From positions 62,870,166 to 62,934,165 of the forward strand of contig OY288249.1 in the NCBI GenBank assembly GCA_958450325.1: a DNA stretch of 64,000 nucleotides, given 5' to 3'. The notes beneath the pieces are model-generated. The model did no database searches, was not told where the DNA came from, and saw nothing but the letters and a program-made list of their open reading frames with translations. Positions 58,545 through 64,000 of this stretch are shown here, in pieces (the first letter of the stretch is position 1; each line of letters begins with the position of its first letter). Origin of the DNA: Agrostemma githago. Its lineage: Eukaryota > Streptophyta > Magnoliopsida > Caryophyllales > Caryophyllaceae. The position numbers and the translations under genes were made by a program.

Positions 58545-60405
58545 CCTCTGCGAGAATACCCACGTAATCAGAAATGTTGCTTCGGAACTTGAATACACCA
58601 AGGCATAGGAAATAGCGCGGGAGGAGAGACAACTCTGGTTTGACTCGGGTTAGACTCTCCTAAGACAAATAAGTAGGGTACGATTCTCGGAGTGATTGTG
58701 ATTAATCGCCCCGTCGGAGAATAGCCCCCAAGTGAGACCAAGGACTCTTGTAGGACTCAGATGGTGTGACATCTAAGTGACTCAAAAGCGGGGGACGTGA
58801 GACAACACGTGTAAGACATGACCCTTAGAGCAACCGTGACTGATCGCTCTGCTGAAGGGTAGCCCCCGAGTGAGATGGAAGGTTTTGTTAAGACTCGAGT
58901 GTCGGACGAGTGACCCTTAGATGTAAGGATCACGAACCTTTCGCTACAGGGCTATGCCTTGTAAAAGGTTGACTCGGCCTCGAGAAAAGGCAGACGGGTT
59001 AAGGGAAGAAACTCGCGATGTAAGATCGGCAAAGTTTCGACGCTAGAGACCCTTGACTTGACTTGAATAAGGATAGACCCCGTGATTAGGGTAGACCCTT
59101 AAGTTAAAGGACTTGAATTGGGATGACTCGACTAACGGATTGAAAGACGGACAAAATTCCCCTAGGAAAGGTCGTGGGGACCATCCTGTCGGAGGGAAAG
59201 ATCGCGTGTGACTTTCTAGTTAGGACTCGAGTGTTCAGACGAACCTTCCATTTACGAGTGTATGACTCGTGTTGGTCGGTTATGCCTTTAGGAAAAGGCG
59301 GACTAGGATGGGGAAGAAACCCGTGATGTAGGATTGACGGAGTTTCGACGCTAATGACCTTCGACGTATTACGAAAAGACCCGACACACGAATTACGGTA
59401 GGTCCTATAATAAGGAAGGTTTTTGAAAAATGATTGAATTTTGAAAATTGAGAGGACGGTCCTGAAATTGGTAGTGGGCCAATAGGATCGGGCATTTTGA
59501 AATATTAGAATGGTTGCGAGTAATTTCGCGTTTTGAAAATTGAGGAGGCGATCCCGTCTTTTGAAATTGGCAGCATGCCAACAGGGCCGAGTTTTTTTGA
59601 TAAGTTGAATATTTGGAATTTTGAAAATTTGAATATCGAAAAATAAATTTCCGAAAATTTGAAAATCGAAAATAAGATCCCGAAGATTTGAAAATCGAAA
59701 ACGGCATCTCGGAGATTTGAAAATCTAGAATCACATCTCGAGGATTTGAAAAAAAATCGAAATGGAATTTTGAAATTTGAAAATCGAAAAGGAATTTGAA
59801 AATTCGAAAATCGAATGGTGGATCGGAAATTTGAATTTTGAAATGGACAGCATGCCGGCTAGAAAATAGGCTATTTTGAGTCAAATCATCAGTCTAAATT
59901 TTGGCAGCATTCCGAGTTTTGAAATTGGATATTTTGAAAAGACAGGTCCCGAAACGGACAGTATTTCGGGTTTTTCAAAATTTGGTATTTTTGGAAAGAT
60001 GCATTTTTGAAATGACGGTTTTTGAAGAAAATGACACGGAAACCAAGTAGCACGTAGTCAAGCAAGCATTACAACGACGCTTATGTATGCTTTACACTAA
60101 GTCTCGGTCGGTTGAATAGGGTCTATACCAACGACGATCGCATTCTCACGAAACGGGACGGACTTCCTAGCCGATTTGGAACTAGGACCTGCCGTAAAAC
60201 CCCGGTGAGTTCCGCCATCGAAGTCTTTAGCGCACCCATGTAGGAATGCACCGTGGTATAGTGGGACGTCGGTCACAAGTAACCGGCCCGGGCAAAATTT
60301 GGGTTATGCATGAACCATTAAACTAATGCGCGTACACTAATATACGAACGATTTCTCTTCGAGTCTCACCCTAGGAACCCCGATGACATGTGGTACATCA
60401 GGTAT
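58545..60405 (-). other. Long leader between 5' LTR and gag
   Basis: About 1.86 kb, non-coding, built from internal duplications. The segments 58946-59110 and 59276-59405 are imperfect copies (shared GGGAAGAAAC, GTGATGTA and GTTTCGACGCTA blocks). The pair 58725-58765/58855-58895 shares TAGCCCCC(A/G)AGTGAGA. 59600-59840 is a string of GATTTGAAAATCGAAAA units. It may include packaging signals. Confidence 0.6.
59600..59840. repeat. Short tandem GATTTGAAAATCGAAAA units
   Basis: About six to eight degenerate units of about 30-35 bp, each with TTTGAAAATCGAAA preceded by a CCCGA/CTCGG word. Confidence 0.65.
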
Positions 60406-60422
60406 CCCCAGCGGAGTCGCCA
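60406..60422 (-). other. Primer-binding site
   Basis: Read on the minus strand, TGGCGACTCCGCTGGGG begins three bases inside the 5' LTR edge. It starts with TGG, as tRNA 3' ends require, and resembles the tRNA-Arg-type site I associate with Ogre elements. The tRNA identity is from memory. Confidence 0.65.
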
Positions 60423-60425
60423 AAT

Positions 60426-62549
60426 TGTGGACATGACGTAGGTCCACCCCGACGCGGCCACGCGCGGGTTTGGGTAGGCGAATGAATCTCGTGGTGAGAT
60501 TGTTCTCGGGTTCGAAATTTAAGTCAAAATGGAGTCGCCACCGAATTTTGTGGTTATTCGGAACCATACGAGCCCACTCTATGTCGTCATGGGCTATACA
60601 CAAAGTAAGCCCACTTCGATTTCAGAGTTCATTGGGCTCGTCCCTTTGCATTGCAATACCGATACCGTATAAACCGGCTTTCGTATATAGAATGACTCTC
60701 GTGCGCCAAGGGTTTCGGGCATCCGGAAACCAAAGGTTCTGAGTAAGGGGTGAGGGTACGTGTTGGGAAGCCCACTAAGGACACCCAACCCCGCCCGCAC
60801 ATGGCGGCCTCTACTAAGACATCGTTCGTGTTCGTGCGCGCGCGCTAGTAAAATGACTAAATGATATGCAAACAGCGTTTTCGGGCTAAGCATGCGAGTT
60901 GTTGATTAACTACGTCATTTAATGCATCTTGATTCACGTCAAAGTGATTTAGCATGCGATGTTCATTTAAGGCAATAAATGGCAAACATCGAATAATAGA
61001 AAACTCGTAAATAAATTACAAATTACACGGGCGGAATACAACCCGGAATTCACAATACAACGAGCAATAAAATAGAATAATTGAATTATAAACAACAAAT
61101 GTTAACTAGAAACGGACCCGTATATAATAAATATAAACTAGACCGTAAGTTGTGCAAATGGACGAACTTTAATTAATTACGCATTATATTGCATATTAAT
61201 CAAAGGACGGAGGTTCGAGACCTAGGTGTGGTGCTAACCCGATCTCGAACCTCGATGCCTTGTCCCGACTTATCACCTCGAGAAATGGAGTCTAAATTAA
61301 TTATATGACGGATACGACTAAAGAGTCGTCGACATAAAATTAATAGCGCGAGACCGTCGATCAAAATCGTTTTAGGTGTCGTGATATGCATGAGTTTTGA
61401 AAATAGGATAGTCACGTGATAGTCTTTACACGTGATGACTAATGTCGATAAAAGGACGAGGCTTGAAAGTGTGTGTCAAGGCCCTCGGTTTTCTGGGTTA
61501 CAGGACCCACTCGGTCGAGTCATGGTCTGACTCGGTCGAGTGCGCCCTAAGAGGAGTTTCTGCCCACGATTTGGGGTGTTACTCGGTCGAGTGGTAGGTG
61601 TACTCGGCCGAGTAGCACCTGTACGAGCTATGACTCGCGTTTTATGTGTCTTAAATTTGAAGGTTGGCCGAATTAAATCAAAATATTGACGAATTTAGAT
61701 TTAATTCGGTTTGCCACGATAAACGTGAGTTTTGGAAAATGAGTTCACGTGATTGGCTTTACACGTGTCGACTAAGAGTCGTAAAAAAAGACGAGGCTTA
61801 AATGTTGCATCCAAGCTCTCGGTTTTCTGGGCTACAGGACCCACTCGGTCGAGTCATGGCCTGACACGGTCGAGTGTACCCTTGGGAAGTAGTCTGCCCA
61901 GTTTTGTGGACACTACTCGATCGAGTGGTCTATGCACTCGGTCGAGTAGCCCCTGTACGAGTGTTAACTCGTTTCGTTTTTTGAGGTTGAAAACGACGGT
62001 CGGTCGAGTTAAATACAAATATCGCGTGATTTGAATTTAACTCGACCTCCGGTGCTATAATCGTGTATATGTACGATTATAATACCGTTGTCGGGATTTT
62101 ATGAAAACATTTACGTGAGAACATTTGAATTAATGACGGAATTGCATCCCTCTACGTCACGACATCGAAACTAACCCTTTCGGGTTATGTGATGTCGGTT
62201 TTCGTGTCAACGGGTTCCGCACTAATTAAAATGGGATTGAATACGTTCAACTACGATTAGTCGCGATCACGTCACGCCCTTGAGTACATTGGGGCGGGGC
62301 TCCTCGAAAGGGCTCCACCTCCGTCGTTGCTCGTAAAGGGATTAGACGGACTTTAGGCGACAATTATAGTCAAACGCATCCGAAACCGAGATTTAAATAC
62401 TAGTATGTATATATACACGGTATAATAATGTTAGATGTTAGAGTACGGAATTAAAGTGTTAGTATACAAAAATGAAAGTTAGTGTTAGAATACATAAATA
62501 AATTGTTAGTATGCACAAAATTAAAGGTTAGTGTTAGTGGTTAGTAGTA

Positions 62550-62618
<69 letters not shown>

Positions 62619-63540
62619 GTAATACATATATAATCGAAAAAAGGGAAAGGAGAAAAAGAAATGGGGTTTGATGACACCCTCAACCTACATGCTTAATGGC
62701 CTCGGAAACGAACTCGTAGTAGCGGCGTGTGCGCGGGAGTGTCGAGATATGTAGGGTGAGTTAGGGTGTGTTTGGTTAGGGAGAGGATGCTCTCGGGTCT
62801 TTGACGAGTTTTGATCTCGGGGTGTTGAATATGTATGTGTGTGTGTATGTGTGATGGATGTAGACTCGGTTTTTGAGTAGTATCGCTTAGGGTTACTAAG
62901 GATTGAAGTGTGGAGAGGATGAATGAATTAGGGTTGAAAATGTAGGGTAGAATGCATGGGAAAATCCTGTCAAATGAATGGGGTTAAGGGGGTATTTATA
63001 GGCTTCACCCCCCGACCTAGGGTCACTCGATCGAGTGGCCCTAGTGCACTCGATCGAGTGCCCTTCAAAACGGGTCTTATCCAGTTGTTGACGCTCCACT
63101 CGACCGAGTGGGTCTATCCACTCGATCGAGTGGGTCAACTTGGCCGAGATAAAATAGGAAGGTGTTGACCTTGATTGCTTTGATTGATTTTGAATTGATT
63201 TGGCTGATTTTGAATTTGGCGCCAGCTTCTAGAAGCTGAATTTGGCTGATTTTTGTGTCGGATTCATCTTTGACCGGGTTTTGACCCGGTCGCCAAAAGA
63301 CGATTTTATTTCCGGTGTCGGTTTTGGCCCAAAATTAGTCTCATTTGACTCGGAATGACCCACTGGGCCTGAATTTGAGGTCGGTTTTGAGAGATTTGCA
63401 CTCCGCTAAATGCCCACGTCGGATACTATCGATTCCGAGTCCGTATTCGAGCATATTAAGTCACGTTGACGTCCGATCATCATCGGGTGTTTTGTCGGGA
63501 ACTGCTATAGACACTAGCAGGCAAAATGCGGGTGTCTACA
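60426..63540 (-). repeat. 5' LTR of the young element
   Basis: 3115 bp. Substitutions relative to the 3' LTR, seen by eye, are at 60803 (G for A), 60835 (C for T), about 62109 (A for G) and 63303 (A for G). The TAA tract is two units longer. Confidence 0.95.
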
Positions 63541-64000
63541 TGTTTGTGTTTGTAGGACCGGTTTTCTCGGGTTTCTAGAAAGGAAATCGGGATTGAATGT
63601 AGTGTATATGTTGCTTAGGGTTGCTGAAAATTGTATGTAAAAAATTGTATTGAATGAAGGGGTAAAGGGGGTGTATTTATAGGAAAAGTCGTCGAACCCC
63701 CCGACCTAGGGTCACTCGATCGAGTGGCCCTGATGGACTCGATCGAGTGGCCCAATAAACGGAAACAGCGGCCTTTTTGAAGGCCCACTCGATTGAGTGG
63801 GCTGGCACTTGGTCGAGTGGGTCGGAATGGTTGAGATATTTTGAAGTTTTTGACTGGAAGTTGGACTCTAGAAGCTGGCATGGCTGGTTTGCGCCTCGGA
63901 AACGACTTTGACCGGGGTTTGACTCGGTCGCTAAAAGACGGTTTTATTTCCGGTGTCGGTTTTGGCTCAAATTAGTCTCATTTGACTAGAAACGACCCAC
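63541..64000 (-). repeat. Old Ogre/Retand-like LTR, third piece (runs off the window)
   Basis: It resumes the LTR interrupted at 51391 and matches about 53735-54320 of the young LTR with many differences: minus-strand TATA at 63673-63682, ACTCGATCGAGTGG palindromes (63713-63820), the TCTAGAAGCTGGC block, and the GGTCGCTAAAAGACGG and TTCCGGTGTCGGTTTTGG blocks. Its end lies beyond 64000. Confidence 0.85.

Larger units (their letters stand above)
51392..63540 (-). mobile_element. Young LTR retrotransposon, Gag only, Tat/Ogre-Retand-like
   Basis: Two direct LTRs (51392-54500 and 60426-63540) enclose 5.9 kb. The flanks are a perfect 5-bp duplication TGTTT (51387-51391 and 63541-63545). A primer-binding site and a polypurine-like tract lie at the proper ends for minus-strand transcription. 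The LTRs differ by only about four substitutions by eye, plus two TAA units, so insertion is very recent. The only protein is a Gag (57663-58544); no protease, reverse transcriptase, RNase H or integrase is present, so the element must be moved by enzymes from a relative. The very long LTRs, tRNA-Arg-like primer site and tandem repeats before the 3' LTR suggest Tat-clade Ogre/Retand elements. Confidence 0.93.

Noticed and set aside
1..64000. CRISPR arrays, bacterial-type operons, organellar genes or rRNA genes
   Set aside because: None seen; the tandem palindromes in LTRs have no regular spacer arrangement and no neighbouring cas-like genes, and the window is clearly plant nuclear DNA.

Overview
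This is plant nuclear DNA, very probably a large, transposon-rich dicot genome. The only ordinary host gene I can defend is an intronless bHLH transcription factor of the HECATE clade (36544-37356, + strand). Almost everything else with structure is transposable-element DNA of plant type: TG...CA long terminal repeats with 5-bp target duplications, Stowaway elements flanked by TA, Tourist/Harbinger elements flanked by TWA, CACTA elements flanked by 3 bp, a MULE flanked by 9 bp, hAT-like elements flanked by 8 bp, and Helitron-like hairpin/CTAG ends. The scattered word TACTCCGTA/TACGGAGTA and the Tat/Ogre-Retand-like LTR retrotransposon suggest a member of Caryophyllales, perhaps Caryophyllaceae. 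That assignment is inference.

Layout. 1-7.7 kb: anonymous AT-rich DNA, a non-autonomous LTR element (1324-5961, minus strand, TSD CTCAT) and the broken end of another LTR (6870-7061). 7.7-12 kb: a decayed LTR (7703-11948) that hosts a Stowaway MITE (8822-9025) and a solo LTR of another family (9490-11659, TSD TTTAT). 12-21 kb: Stowaway, MULE-MITE, Tourist and hAT elements, then a solo LTR (17642-20247) inserted in a TA microsatellite. 21.2-25.4 kb: a MULE with about 420-bp inverted ends and a 9-bp TSD. It carries a gutted transposase gene, an ORF resembling the XS domain of RNA-silencing proteins, and a GRF zinc-finger/membrane-anchor ORF. 25-45 kb: gene-poor AT-rich DNA with many MITEs, a Helitron-like cluster (31165-33199), the HECATE gene, and a 316-bp foldback CACTA element. 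45.3-64 kb: a three-part nest. An old Ogre/Retand-like LTR is interrupted first by a CACTA transposon (46265-50671, TSD AAT, with a Transposase_24-type gene) and then by a very young 12.1-kb LTR element of the same family (51392-63540, TSD TGTTT), which encodes Gag but no pol.

The transposon genes do not form one pathway; each belongs to its element. Two themes recur. First, four LTR sequences groups (three unrelated families) carry an array of perfect or near-perfect palindromes just upstream of the TATA box, with a different palindrome in each family. Second, the MULE is the best candidate for an undescribed system: its inverted ends look like mobile promoter/first-exon cassettes driving divergent genes, one of which has a zinc finger, while a third internal gene resembles RNA-silencing proteins. 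All coordinates and domain calls were made by eye without database searches.
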